Shown piece by piece: positions 8,758-16,668 of a stretch of 64,000 nt of DNA. Position 1 is the stretch's first letter. Every line of letters starts with the position of its first letter. The notes below the pieces were generated by a model that was given only the letters and a program-made list of their open reading frames with translations, had not been told where the DNA came from and made no database searches. Both the position numbers and the translations under genes were made by a program. The DNA lies in NCBI RefSeq assembly GCF_001187435.1, contig NZ_LFXA01000003.1:1-64000 (forward strand), written 5' to 3'. This stretch comes from Streptomyces caatingaensis (GTDB lineage Bacteria; Actinomycetota; Actinomycetes; Streptomycetales; Streptomycetaceae).

Positions 8758-9276
8758 TCAGGTGCCGGGCTTGCGGCCGTACACGAAGACCGGGTCGCCC
8801 TGGCGCAGCAGGTTCCAGTACGCCTGGGCGTCCTTCATCCGCATGTTGACGCAGCCGTGGGAGCCGGGCGGCGAGTAGACGCTGCCGCTGATGGCGTGGA
8901 ACGCCTGTCCTTTGTCGAAGAACTGGCTGTAGGGCATGCTCACGTCGTAGAGCGAGGAGCGGTGGTTCTTGTCCCGCCAGTAGACGTGCTTGAGGCCGGT
9001 CCGGGTCGCGAAGCCCTTCCTGCCGGACCGTATGTGCACCGGCCCGTAGGTGATCTTCTTGCCGTTCTGGATCCAGCTGACCTGCCGGGTCAGGTCGACA
9101 CAGGCGATCCGGCCCTTGTCGGTGGGGCAGGCCGCCCCGGCCGGGGTCTTCGCGGGCGCCTTGGCCGGGGCCGCGTCGGCCGCGCCGCCGGTGGCCACCA
9201 CGAGGGGGACCGTCACGCCGGCGGCGGCGAGGAGGACGCCGAGCCGCGTCCTCACTGTGCTGCGTGGGGTTGTCAT
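8758..9276 (-). CDS. Secreted L,D-transpeptidase (YkuD domain)
   Basis: The 172-residue protein starts with a signal peptide (about residues 1-36, Ala-rich cleavage region GAADAAPA) and continues with a YkuD domain. The active-site motif HAISG...SHGCVNM near the C-terminus carries the catalytic Cys. Such enzymes make 3-3 cross-links in peptidoglycan or attach proteins to it, outside the membrane. There is no peptidoglycan-binding domain. The frame opens at 9291, but the ATG at 9276 starts the signal peptide cleanly. Confidence 0.88.
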   Translation of the reverse strand: MTTPRSTVRTRLGVLLAAAGVTVPLVVATGGAADAAPAKAPAKTPAGAACPTDKGRIACVDLTRQVSWIQNGKKITYGPVHIRSGRKGFATRTGLKHVYWRDKNHRSSLYDVSMPYSQFFDKGQAFHAISGSVYSPPGSHGCVNMRMKDAQAYWNLLRQGDPVFVYGRKPGT

Positions 9277-9380
9277 GAACGGTAAGACCAACGACGTCCG
9301 GGTTCGGTTGCATTCGGCATCCCGTGTGGCGCGTCACGGCCGCCGCCGGGCCGCTCGGGCCGCGTCGTGGAGGCCGCTGT

Positions 9381-10427
9381 TCAGGGGCGCAGCAGCGCCT
9401 TGATCACCCTTCTGGTGTCCATCGCGGCGTAGGCGTCGGCGGCCCGGTGGAGGGGGAACTCGCCGTCGAGGACGCGGCCGGGGGCGAGCGCACCGTCCCA
9501 GGTGCGCCGGAGGAGTTCCGGCAGGTAGGCGCGGGCCGGGGCGCTGCCGCCCGCGACCGTGAGGTTGCCGGCGAACAGGTCCCGGTGCGGGAACCGGGTG
9601 ATGCCCAGGGGCAGGCCGACGCAGCCGACGTGTCCGCCGGGGCGTACCGTGCCGAGGGCCTGACGCAGCGACAGGTCGGTGCCGACGCACTCCAGCGAGC
9701 TGTCGGCCGGTCCGCCGAGCGCCCGGCGGACCTCGGCCACGCCCTCCCGGCCCCGGGCGGTGACGATGTCGGTGGCGCCGAACTCCCGGGCGAGCGCCTG
9801 CCGGGCGGGGTGCCGTGACATGACGACGACGCGTTCGGCGCCGGCGGCCCGCGCGGCCAGGACGGCGCAGAGTCCCACGGCCCCGTCGCCGACGACCACG
9901 ACGCTGTCGCCCCGCCCGACGCGGGCGATCCGCGCCGCGTGATGGCCGGTCGCCATCACGTCGCACAGGGCGAGGAGGTCGGGGATCAGCCCGGGCGGCG
10001 GCGGGCCGGGCGTGGGCACCAGGGTGCCGTCCGCGAGGGGGACGCGTACGGCTTCCCCCTGCCCGGCGTCCATCGCGCGTCCGTCGGGGCCGGGCACGCC
10101 CCAGTGCGCGGCGCGGTCGCACGAGGTGTGCACGCCGTTGCGGCAGTTGCGGCAGGTGTTGTCGCTGACGGAGAAGGGGGCGATGACGAAGTCGCCGGGG
10201 CGCAGGGTGCGCACGGCGGGTCCGACCGCTTCGACGGTGCCGACGAATTCGTGCCCCGCCCGGGTGGGGCGGGGCAGGGGCGTGAGGCCGCGGTAGGCCC
10301 ACAGGTCCGAGCCGCACACCGCCGCGGCCACGACCCGGACGACGGCGTCGTCCGCCTCGGTGATCCGGGGGTCGGGGACGTCTTCGACCCGGACGTCCCG
10401 GGTCCCGTGGAGCACCGCGGCGCGCAT
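9381..10427 (-). CDS. Zinc-dependent dehydrogenase, last gene of the radical SAM peptide operon
   Basis: A 348-residue medium-chain dehydrogenase with catalytic-zinc residues in CGSDLW and GHEFVG and a Rossmann motif VGDGAVGL. The structural-zinc loop reads DNTCRNCRNGVHTSC: the first of the four usual Cys is replaced by Asp, while the other three keep their spacing. The start follows AGGAGA, which overlaps the stop of the upstream serine hydrolase with a 12-nt gap, so it is co-transcribed with that operon. Its job there could be oxidising a hydroxylated peptide or a precursor, but it may equally be an unrelated passenger. Confidence 0.82.
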   Translation of the reverse strand: MRAAVLHGTRDVRVEDVPDPRITEADDAVVRVVAAAVCGSDLWAYRGLTPLPRPTRAGHEFVGTVEAVGPAVRTLRPGDFVIAPFSVSDNTCRNCRNGVHTSCDRAAHWGVPGPDGRAMDAGQGEAVRVPLADGTLVPTPGPPPPGLIPDLLALCDVMATGHHAARIARVGRGDSVVVVGDGAVGLCAVLAARAAGAERVVVMSRHPARQALAREFGATDIVTARGREGVAEVRRALGGPADSSLECVGTDLSLRQALGTVRPGGHVGCVGLPLGITRFPHRDLFAGNLTVAGGSAPARAYLPELLRRTWDGALAPGRVLDGEFPLHRAADAYAAMDTRRVIKALLRP

Positions 10428-10439
10428 CGTGGGGTCTCC

Positions 10440-11765
10440 TCAGCTCGATGTCCGGTGGTAGCGCAGGCCGGGGGCGCGGTCGAGGTGGAGGGTGAAGCGT
10501 TCGGGGCGGCCGGGCCGGAGCGTCGCGGGGTCCACGGGGCCGGGTGCGACGAGCCGGAGCCCGTCCGCGCGGAAGGCGCCGGGGCCGTCGGGGGCGAGGC
10601 GGTCGCGCGTGCCGCGGCGCCAGAGGAACAACCGGCCGTCCGCCACGGTCAGTCGGAGGGCACCCGGGACGTCCGCGCAGGTGTAGGTGCCGAGTTCGGT
10701 GTGGTCGGACCCGGGCTCCGCCGGCTTCCCGCCGGCGTCGGGGGGACGGGCCCGCCGGTGGACGTCCGCCACGATCCTCCGCAGCTTCTCGTCGTCGAAT
10801 TCACCGTTCCTCAGGGCCCGGACGATCCTGTCGGCCGCGTGGTCGGCGTGGACGGCCGCGTGGTTGGCGAGGCAGACGACGCGCAGCCCGGACCGGGTGA
10901 GCAGTGCCGCCGCGGAGAATCCCTGCTCGTGCCCGTAGTGGAAGACGGTCTCGTCGCCCGGCCGGCGCGGGTCCGCGTACAGGCCGGGGCCGTAGAGGCA
11001 GGGCCGGTGGTCGGCGGGGCCGTAGGGGACCTCCCGGTCGTGGACGAACCGGTGCGCCGCCGGCCAGGTCTCCCCCAGGCGGGTCAGCCAGCGCCCGAGG
11101 TCCGTCGTGGAGCACCAGAGGCTTCCGGGGCCGGGCAGGGCCACGGGCCGCCGGCCGTGCGCCCAGCCGTCGGCGGTGGGGAGGTAACTGCTCGCCGCGC
11201 CCGGCACCACCTGGCGGGGGTCGGCCACGAACCGTGCCGACGTCATGCCCAGGGGGCCGAAGACCCAGCGCCGGGCGAGTTGCGCGAGGTCGGTGCCGTG
11301 GACGGTGTGCAGGACGGCGGCGAGGAGGAGGTAGCCGGTGTTGCTGTAGAGGAACCGGCCCGGTGCCACGCAGCGGCGGGTCTGGCGGTAGGCGAGTTCC
11401 AGGAGGTCGTGGGACGTGTAGTGGTCGAGGTCGCGCAGGCCGGCGAGGGAGAGGAGCGACTCGGCGTCGCGCACGCCGCCCTGGTGGCGGATCAGGTCGG
11501 CGACGGTGACCGAGGGGATCCGGAAGCGCGGCAGGTAGGCGGACACCGGCCGGTCGAGGCCGAGCAGCCCCCGCCGGGCGGAGAGGACGGCGACATGGGC
11601 GGTGATCTGCTTTCCGACGGAGCCCGCGTCGAAGGTGGTGCCGGGCCCGACCGGGACGGACAACTCCAGGTTCGCGAGGCCGTGGTGCAGGCGCGTGTCG
11701 GCCGCTCCCGGCCGCTGGACGAGGACCGCGAGGCCCGGCGTCTGCGGTGCCGCGTCGTGGGTCAC
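10440..11765 (-). CDS. Serine hydrolase (beta-lactamase / PBP4*-like), possible peptide-cleaving enzyme
   Basis: A 441-residue class C beta-lactamase-like protein. It has the SxxK motif in DAGSVGKQ near residue 50, the YxN motif in YSNTGY near 145, and a C-terminal domain resembling the lipocalin-like tail of D-aminopeptidase-type hydrolases. No signal peptide is evident, so it probably acts in the cytoplasm. GTG 11765 overlaps the stop of the HExxH hydroxylase as GTGA, tying it closely to that enzyme. I infer it may cleave the leader or trim the modified peptide; an unrelated esterase role cannot be excluded. Confidence 0.82.
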   Translation of the reverse strand: MTHDAAPQTPGLAVLVQRPGAADTRLHHGLANLELSVPVGPGTTFDAGSVGKQITAHVAVLSARRGLLGLDRPVSAYLPRFRIPSVTVADLIRHQGGVRDAESLLSLAGLRDLDHYTSHDLLELAYRQTRRCVAPGRFLYSNTGYLLLAAVLHTVHGTDLAQLARRWVFGPLGMTSARFVADPRQVVPGAASSYLPTADGWAHGRRPVALPGPGSLWCSTTDLGRWLTRLGETWPAAHRFVHDREVPYGPADHRPCLYGPGLYADPRRPGDETVFHYGHEQGFSAAALLTRSGLRVVCLANHAAVHADHAADRIVRALRNGEFDDEKLRRIVADVHRRARPPDAGGKPAEPGSDHTELGTYTCADVPGALRLTVADGRLFLWRRGTRDRLAPDGPGAFRADGLRLVAPGPVDPATLRPGRPERFTLHLDRAPGLRYHRTSS

Positions 11766-12658
11766 AGGGCGAGGGCCTCCCGGTGGACGGCGCGCAGCCG
11801 CTCCCGCAGCCCGGCGTCGGGGACGAGGGTGAGCGCCTCGGCGTGGTCCCCGGCGGTGGGGGCCAGCAGGCGGCGCTGCTCGTCCAGGTAGGCGCCGAGG
11901 AAGCGGCGGACGTCCCCGGTCAGCCGCTCCAGCACGGCCGAGGTGTAGAGCATCATGAGCGGGAACGACCAGCAGGCGTGGAGGAATCCGTAGGCCGGGC
12001 GGACGGCGTCCTTCCATGGCGAGTGGAACCGCGCCTCGTCGTCGATCTTCGCGTGGACCGCGGTCAGCGCGTCGTTCAGCCAGCTGTGCCCGGCCTCGTG
12101 GACGAGGTCGCGGGCCAGGACGGCGGGTTCGTCGGTGTGGTCGCAGAAGACGGTCCCCGGGAGGCGGGTGATGGACCAGCTGTCCAGGGTCTCGCCGAGG
12201 CGCTTGCGGCGCAGGAGGCAGACCACGACGGCGTGGTCGGCGACGAGCCGGCCCAGGCCCGCGTCGGCGTCGCCCGCGAGCGCCGCCGCCCGGGCCGTGA
12301 GGTCCCGGAGTTCCGGCGGGGCCGGGGCCGTGCGCGGTCCCAGGACGTGGTACGGGGTCTCCGACGCCGGCGAGCGGACGAGCCCGGCCGGGCCGGGGGC
12401 GAGGACGGCCGGCGGGGCGCCGAGGCGTTCGGCGCCCGCGTCCGGGTGGGTCCGGTACCAGTCGAACGTCTCGGTGTCGCCGGCCCGGGCGGCGGCCTCG
12501 GCGCCCTCGAAGACGTGGTGGGACAGGGCGTAGTGGCGGGCGTCGTACCGTTCCGCGGGCGGCGCTCCGGGGTTGACGATCTCGCGCAGCCGCCGGGTGC
12601 GGTCGTGGTGCAGGGCGCGGAGGGGGGCGAAGTCGATGATCCGCGACAGCAGTGGCAT
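11762..12658 (-). CDS. HExxH-motif RiPP peptide-modifying enzyme (2-oxoglutarate-type beta-hydroxylase family)
   Basis: This 298-residue protein carries HEAGH at residues 187-191 and, some 30 residues later, RPAYGFLHACW, whose His-227 is a likely third metal ligand. This is the layout of the HExxH proteins annotated beside radical SAM/SPASM maturases, recently recognised as iron/2-oxoglutarate peptide beta-hydroxylases rather than proteases. ATG 12658 has GAGGAGG upstream. It lies 70 bp after the 48-residue peptide gene, so the expected substrate is that peptide after radical SAM cross-linking. The identity of the hydroxylated residue is unknown. Confidence 0.8.
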   Translation of the reverse strand: MPLLSRIIDFAPLRALHHDRTRRLREIVNPGAPPAERYDARHYALSHHVFEGAEAAARAGDTETFDWYRTHPDAGAERLGAPPAVLAPGPAGLVRSPASETPYHVLGPRTAPAPPELRDLTARAAALAGDADAGLGRLVADHAVVVCLLRRKRLGETLDSWSITRLPGTVFCDHTDEPAVLARDLVHEAGHSWLNDALTAVHAKIDDEARFHSPWKDAVRPAYGFLHACWSFPLMMLYTSAVLERLTGDVRRFLGAYLDEQRRLLAPTAGDHAEALTLVPDAGLRERLRAVHREALAL

Positions 12659-12728
12659 GGGGGCCTCCTCGGTGGCCGGGACCGGGTCGCCGTGCGGCCC
12701 GGCCCCGGGGTGTGCCGTGCCGTGCCGG

Positions 12729-12875
12729 TCAGGACTCCTCCCCCGCCTCCTCGGCGGCCGGCCAGCCCTCGGCGGAGACGCTGGAGGTGTGCGCGGTGCT
12801 GCGCACGGTCTCGTCGCCCGCGCGCAGTTCGTCGACGGCCGACAGGAAGTCCGTGATGCGGTCGTTGGTGCCCAT
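12729..12875 (-). CDS. Candidate RiPP precursor peptide, 48 residues
   Basis: A small ORF between the radical SAM and HExxH genes, same strand. It starts at ATG 12875 after AAAGG/AAGGG and stops with TGA at 12729. The first half (MGTNDRITDFLSAVDELRAG) is amphipathic and charged, as a leader helix would be. The C-terminal 20 residues are HTSSVSAEGWPAAEEAGEES. The only aromatic or imidazole residues there are His-29 and Trp-38, and each is followed by small residues (H-T-S and W-P-A), the three-residue pattern joined by cyclophane-forming radical SAM enzymes. It does not end with the FxSxx signature of FxsA. Function is inferred from position, size and composition; there is no homology evidence. 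Confidence 0.68.
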   Translation of the reverse strand: MGTNDRITDFLSAVDELRAGDETVRSTAHTSSVSAEGWPAAEEAGEES

Positions 12876-12992
12876 GCCCTTGCCTTTCGCCGGTGTGTTG
12901 ATGGAGCGGTGTGCGGATGGGGCGGTGGACGCGGTGGCTGCGGTCGCCGGCCGGAGGGGCCCGGGGCCGGCGCGTGTGCCCGGGCCGGGGGC

Positions 12993-14882
12993 TCATGACG
13001 CGGCTGCCGCGGCCCGGCGGCCTCCGTCGGGCGGCGCCGGGCAGGCGCAGGGCTCGTCCGGGTCCGGGCGCTCGGCGGCCAGGGCGCCGGCCAGCGCGGC
13101 GGTGGCGGCGTCGAGTCCGGCGAAGTACCGGTCCCTGGGCGTCCCGGGCGCCGGGCGCAGGACGAGGTCGAGCACCGGGACCGTACGGCCGCTCTTCTCG
13201 CAGGTCAGGTCGGCGCGGCCGACCGTCGCCCCGATCCCCGGCGGGAGGAGGGGCGAGACCGCGCTGACCGCCCGGCACAGCGCGGCGGCGACGGCGGCGT
13301 ACTCGTGGTGGTCGCGGGGCAGCAGGCCGACCTTGCGCGGCGTGGGGGCCATGGCGGTGCCCTCGTACGCGTGCCCTTCGCAGCTGTCGTACGTCACACA
13401 GCCCCACTGCCGCGTACAGGCGGCGACCAGGGGCTTGACGCCCGGCTCGATCGCCCGCTCCCACAGGGGGTGGCCGGGGTCGAGGTCGTCGGCCTCGTGG
13501 ACGCCGGGCAGGCCGACGGTGTTGATGTTGCCGTACGCGCCGACGCGCAACCGCACGGCCGGCTTGGGCAGTCGGGGGTCGTCCCAGCGGGCCAGGAAGC
13601 CCTCGACGTCCGCCATCGAGTTGGGGTGGCGCGGGCGCCGGCGCAGGGTGCGGCACCAGGCGCCCCGGGGGGCGGAGGGCTGGGCGAGCAGGGCCGCGAT
13701 GCCGTCGATCAGGCGCATGCGGTAGTCGCAGTAGGCGTCCTGGTCCCCGGCCAGGTCGTAGCGCCACCGGGTGGCCACGCAGCCGCCGCCGCAGGTGTCC
13801 CGGTAGTCGCAGGCGGTGCAGCGTTCCATCAGGGATCTGCCCTGCCGGAGCAGGCGGGAGGAGCGCTGCGCCTCCGCCACGGCGTGCTGGTCGCGGGTCT
13901 GCGGCAGCAGGCTCAACCGCGCCTGTGGCCAGGGGAGTTCGTCGCAGCTGCCGAGCCGGCCGTCCGGGTAGAGGGTGAGGACGTGGTCGCATTTGAGGTC
14001 GGAGAAGTGACAGAAGCCGGTGTCCAGTCCCCGCAGCCGGCGGATGGCGGACACGACCGGTTCGAGTTTGAGCCGGGCGAAGTGTCCGGCGGAGATCCAG
14101 TGGGCGGCCGCCGCCAGCACGAAGTCCGCGTACTCGGCGGGATGGACGGCCCAGTTGGGGGCCTTGTCCTCGGCGACGTTGGCCTGTTGCAGCAGCCGGC
14201 TGGCCGGCGCGCGGCGTCCGGCGGGCGCGGTGCCGCGCCGGACCGCGGCGTCGAAGCACGGCACGAAGCTCACCGAGTCGACCGATCCGAAGCCGGCGAT
14301 GTGGTCCAGGACGGCCTCGGCCCGGCCCAGGACGGCCGGGGTGACCGCGGCGATCACCCCGGCGCGGCGGCCGCGCCGGGCCAGCAGGCGCAGGGCGGCG
14401 GCCACCCGGGGGTAGACCGGTCTGCCGTCGTAGCCGACGCGCCAGGCGTTGCCCCGGGCGTCCCCGTCCAGGGAGACGCCGATGCGGAGGTCCGGGAGGA
14501 GTTCGTCGAAGAGGTCCAGCCAGGCGTCGTCGAGCAGGACGCCGTTGGTCTGGAGGGTGACCCGGACGACCGAGGGCTGGCGGGCCAGTTCCGTCAGGAT
14601 GCCGGCCATCTGCTCCCTGCCCACGGTGAGCGGCTCGCCGCCGTGGAGTTCGACGGCCAGCGGCCGGCCGTGGAACAGCCGGGCGAGGTCGCGCACTTGT
14701 CCCGGCCCGATGCGGGCTCCCCCGGGTGCCTCCTTGCGTTTCTCGTAGCAGTAGAGGCAGTCGATGTCGCAGGTCTCGCCGCGCAGCTTCATGATGACGG
14801 AGACGGCGGTGGTGGTGTCCTCCGGCGCGAGGCTGCGATAAATCCGCTCGATGTTCTCGTCGCGGGTGGCGGCGTGATCCAT
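12993..14882 (-). CDS. Radical SAM/SPASM peptide maturase with C-terminal extension
   Basis: This 629-residue protein has the radical SAM cluster motif C38xxxC42xxC45 (CDIDCLYC), ELHGGEPL, and a complete seven-Cys SPASM domain: C298, G308 and C313, then C355xxC358, C364, C368 and C385. SPASM enzymes of this type modify ribosomal peptides using auxiliary iron-sulfur clusters. After residue 420 comes a roughly 200-residue extension with SCEGHAYEG and a Cys-rich end, which I do not recognise and which FxsB-like enzymes of about 400 residues lack. ATG 14882 follows GGGAGG. First gene of a five-gene operon that includes the candidate precursor and HExxH enzyme. Confidence 0.87.
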   Translation of the reverse strand: MDHAATRDENIERIYRSLAPEDTTTAVSVIMKLRGETCDIDCLYCYEKRKEAPGGARIGPGQVRDLARLFHGRPLAVELHGGEPLTVGREQMAGILTELARQPSVVRVTLQTNGVLLDDAWLDLFDELLPDLRIGVSLDGDARGNAWRVGYDGRPVYPRVAAALRLLARRGRRAGVIAAVTPAVLGRAEAVLDHIAGFGSVDSVSFVPCFDAAVRRGTAPAGRRAPASRLLQQANVAEDKAPNWAVHPAEYADFVLAAAAHWISAGHFARLKLEPVVSAIRRLRGLDTGFCHFSDLKCDHVLTLYPDGRLGSCDELPWPQARLSLLPQTRDQHAVAEAQRSSRLLRQGRSLMERCTACDYRDTCGGGCVATRWRYDLAGDQDAYCDYRMRLIDGIAALLAQPSAPRGAWCRTLRRRPRHPNSMADVEGFLARWDDPRLPKPAVRLRVGAYGNINTVGLPGVHEADDLDPGHPLWERAIEPGVKPLVAACTRQWGCVTYDSCEGHAYEGTAMAPTPRKVGLLPRDHHEYAAVAAALCRAVSAVSPLLPPGIGATVGRADLTCEKSGRTVPVLDLVLRPAPGTPRDRYFAGLDAATAALAGALAAERPDPDEPCACPAPPDGGRRAAAAAS

Positions 14883-15207
14883 CTTTCGCCTCCCTGCACG
14901 GCTCCACGGAGGTGATCCGCGGGCACAGGACCGGCCGACAATAGATCAATGTAGAGACCATGGAGATATTCCGTCAGTGCGTGTTCGGGACAACCGTGGC
15001 GCCTGGTCGGCCGCTTCGGAGCAGGTGACGGAGGCGGGATCATGGCGGCTTCGCGCCGGGCGTTTCCCCGGGCGCGGAACGGACGTCTGCACCGGGTCCG
15101 TCGAAGAGGAGACGCCCCGAGGCCCTCTTCCGCTCGTCGCGAACGCCGCCTACGCTGCTGAGGATCGAGCCGAACGACACCGGTCGTGAGTCGTGAGGGG
15201 AAACTCC
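14883..15207. promoter_or_regulatory. Divergent promoter region of the candidate radical SAM RiPP locus
   Basis: No gene is seen in these 325 bp. The region separates the leftward radical SAM operon from the rightward methyltransferase operon. An AT-rich patch at about 14938-14977 stands out against the GC-rich background and is the likely leftward promoter. TACGCT at 15151-15156 could be a -10 for the rightward genes. GAGGGG ahead of ATG 15208 is the methyltransferase ribosome site. No clear operator repeat was found. Confidence 0.5.
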
Positions 15208-15870
15208 ATGGCGCGCCTGTCCGTTTCCAACTCGGTGATCTACGAACTCGCGGCCGAGAACCCCGATATGTCGGACGTGGACCGGCTCATGAATCTCTAC
15301 TGGGCGCTGTGTTCCGTGGTGCGTTCGGGAACGCCGGGCGATGTGGTGGAGTTGGGCTGCAATGCGGGGCGCACCAGCGTTCTGCTGGAAATGGTTCTGG
15401 AGGCGGAGGGGGCGGACCGTACGCTGCACCTCTACGACTCGTTCGACGGCCTGCCGGCCCCCTCGGCGGCGGACCGCTATCTCAAGCAGGGCGACTGCCG
15501 GGCGACCGAGTCGGACGTGCTGGCCACGTTCGCGCGCTGGAACCTGCGGCCGCCCCGGGTGCACGCGGGCTGGTTCGAGGAGACACTGCCCCGGCACCTG
15601 CCGGAGCGTGTGGCCTTCGCCTACCTCGACGGAGACTTCTACGAGTCGATCCGCACGAGCCTGACGCACGTCTGGCCCCGGCTCTCCGCCGGCGGCTCGG
15701 TCGTGGTGGACGACTACTGCGACCGGGAGCTCAGCCCCCGGGCCTGGGACGGTCTGCCCGGGGTGAAGAAGGCGTGCGACGACTTCTTCGCCGGCGTACC
15801 GGCGAGCCGCCGCGTACTGGTCGGCGTCGGCGACCTGGCGTTCGCCGAGTTCCGCAAGCCCGCCGGCTGA
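15208..15870 (+). CDS. TylF/MycF-family SAM-dependent O-methyltransferase
   Basis: A 220-residue class I methyltransferase with the SAM-binding motif VVELGCNAGRTS (about residues 46-57), an acidic loop HLYDSFDGLP, and the metal-binding acidic pair in YLDGDFYES and VVDDYCD typical of macrocin O-methyltransferase (TylF) relatives. Family members O-methylate sugars or other hydroxyls with Mg2+. ATG 15208 is preferred over GTG 15193 because GAGGGG lies 7 nt upstream. It opens the rightward operon beside an oxygenase, so it may methylate a hydroxyl installed by that enzyme or by the HExxH enzyme across the divergent promoter. Confidence 0.82.
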   Translation: MARLSVSNSVIYELAAENPDMSDVDRLMNLYWALCSVVRSGTPGDVVELGCNAGRTSVLLEMVLEAEGADRTLHLYDSFDGLPAPSAADRYLKQGDCRATESDVLATFARWNLRPPRVHAGWFEETLPRHLPERVAFAYLDGDFYESIRTSLTHVWPRLSAGGSVVVDDYCDRELSPRAWDGLPGVKKACDDFFAGVPASRRVLVGVGDLAFAEFRKPAG

Positions 15871-15897
15871 GGCCGCGGGCGGGGAGAGGACGCGGAC

Positions 15898-16566
15898 ATG
15901 CTGCACGACTCGCTGAAAATCGGCAGCGTCGAGGAACTCCTCGGCCCCGGGCAGATCGCCCGCCTGAGCGCCCGCGTCGCCGAGGAGATCGGAAACGGCG
16001 GCGGGTTCGACGTCATGGACCGGAAACGGTCGGTGCATTCCATCGCGGGCGAGGACCTGGCGCGCGTCAAGGAGGTCTACGAGCCGCACGGCAGGATCGA
16101 GTACGACGAATTGCCCGCGGATATCACGGCATTGCTCGACGCCGCCGTCGCGCACCGCATGGACGAGGTACGCAGGGTCTTTCCCAGCGCCCGGCGCTCG
16201 ATGGACTGGCTGTACGTCGAATACGGAGCCGGTCAATATGTCACGCCGCACGTCGACTACCCGTTCAACGAGATCGCCCCGGACCGGCCCAAGGTGGCGG
16301 CCATGGGCATCGTGCTGCACGAGGCGGATTCCGGGGGCGAGTTCTTCGTCGAGACGGGAGGCGGGGCGGCGCTGTGGAACGAGGACGGCGGCGTCCGGGA
16401 GAACGCCACCGTGCACAGTCCGTGGTTCGCCGCCATGCGGCGCACCCGCTGGCGCGTCTCCTGCCGGGCGGGCGACGCACTGTGCTGGGGAACCCAGCTC
16501 GTCCACGGCACCGAGCCGGTGATCTCCGGCAGATCCGGCAAGTTCATCGGTTTCCTCGGTTCCTGA
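15898..16566 (+). CDS. 2OG-Fe(II) oxygenase (prolyl 4-hydroxylase-like)
   Basis: This 222-residue double-stranded beta-helix oxygenase has the metal triad H118-x-D120 (TPHVDY) and distal His-203 (LVHGTEP), and Arg-212 or Lys-215 nearby could bind 2-oxoglutarate. GGEFFVETGGG is the usual strand between them. It probably hydroxylates an unactivated carbon. ATG 15898 follows GGGGAGAGG. It starts 28 bp after the methyltransferase, so both are co-transcribed. A peptide substrate is inferred only from the locus; a free amino acid is an alternative. Confidence 0.83.
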   Translation: MLHDSLKIGSVEELLGPGQIARLSARVAEEIGNGGGFDVMDRKRSVHSIAGEDLARVKEVYEPHGRIEYDELPADITALLDAAVAHRMDEVRRVFPSARRSMDWLYVEYGAGQYVTPHVDYPFNEIAPDRPKVAAMGIVLHEADSGGEFFVETGGGAALWNEDGGVRENATVHSPWFAAMRRTRWRVSCRAGDALCWGTQLVHGTEPVISGRSGKFIGFLGS

Positions 16567-16668
16567 GCGACCCCGAGCGCCCCGATCCGCTCCGGGCCAC
16601 CGCGAGCCACCATCCCGAACCACCGCGAGCCATCCCGAGCCGCCCGAAGCCGGAGGTACGGAAGACCA

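Noticed and set aside
12729..12875. FxsA-type precursor
   Set aside because: The C-terminus is GEES, without the FxSxx ending that defines that family.
12076..14961. 961-codon reverse frame overlapping the radical SAM operon
   Set aside because: It is in another frame of the same strand as the radical SAM and HExxH genes and is low-complexity Arg/Pro/Ala; the true genes have clear motifs.
15898..16566. Phytanoyl-CoA-type or clavaminate-type oxygenase call
   Set aside because: The length and HVD/GGEFF spacing fit the prolyl-hydroxylase-like group better; a more specific name is not supportable.
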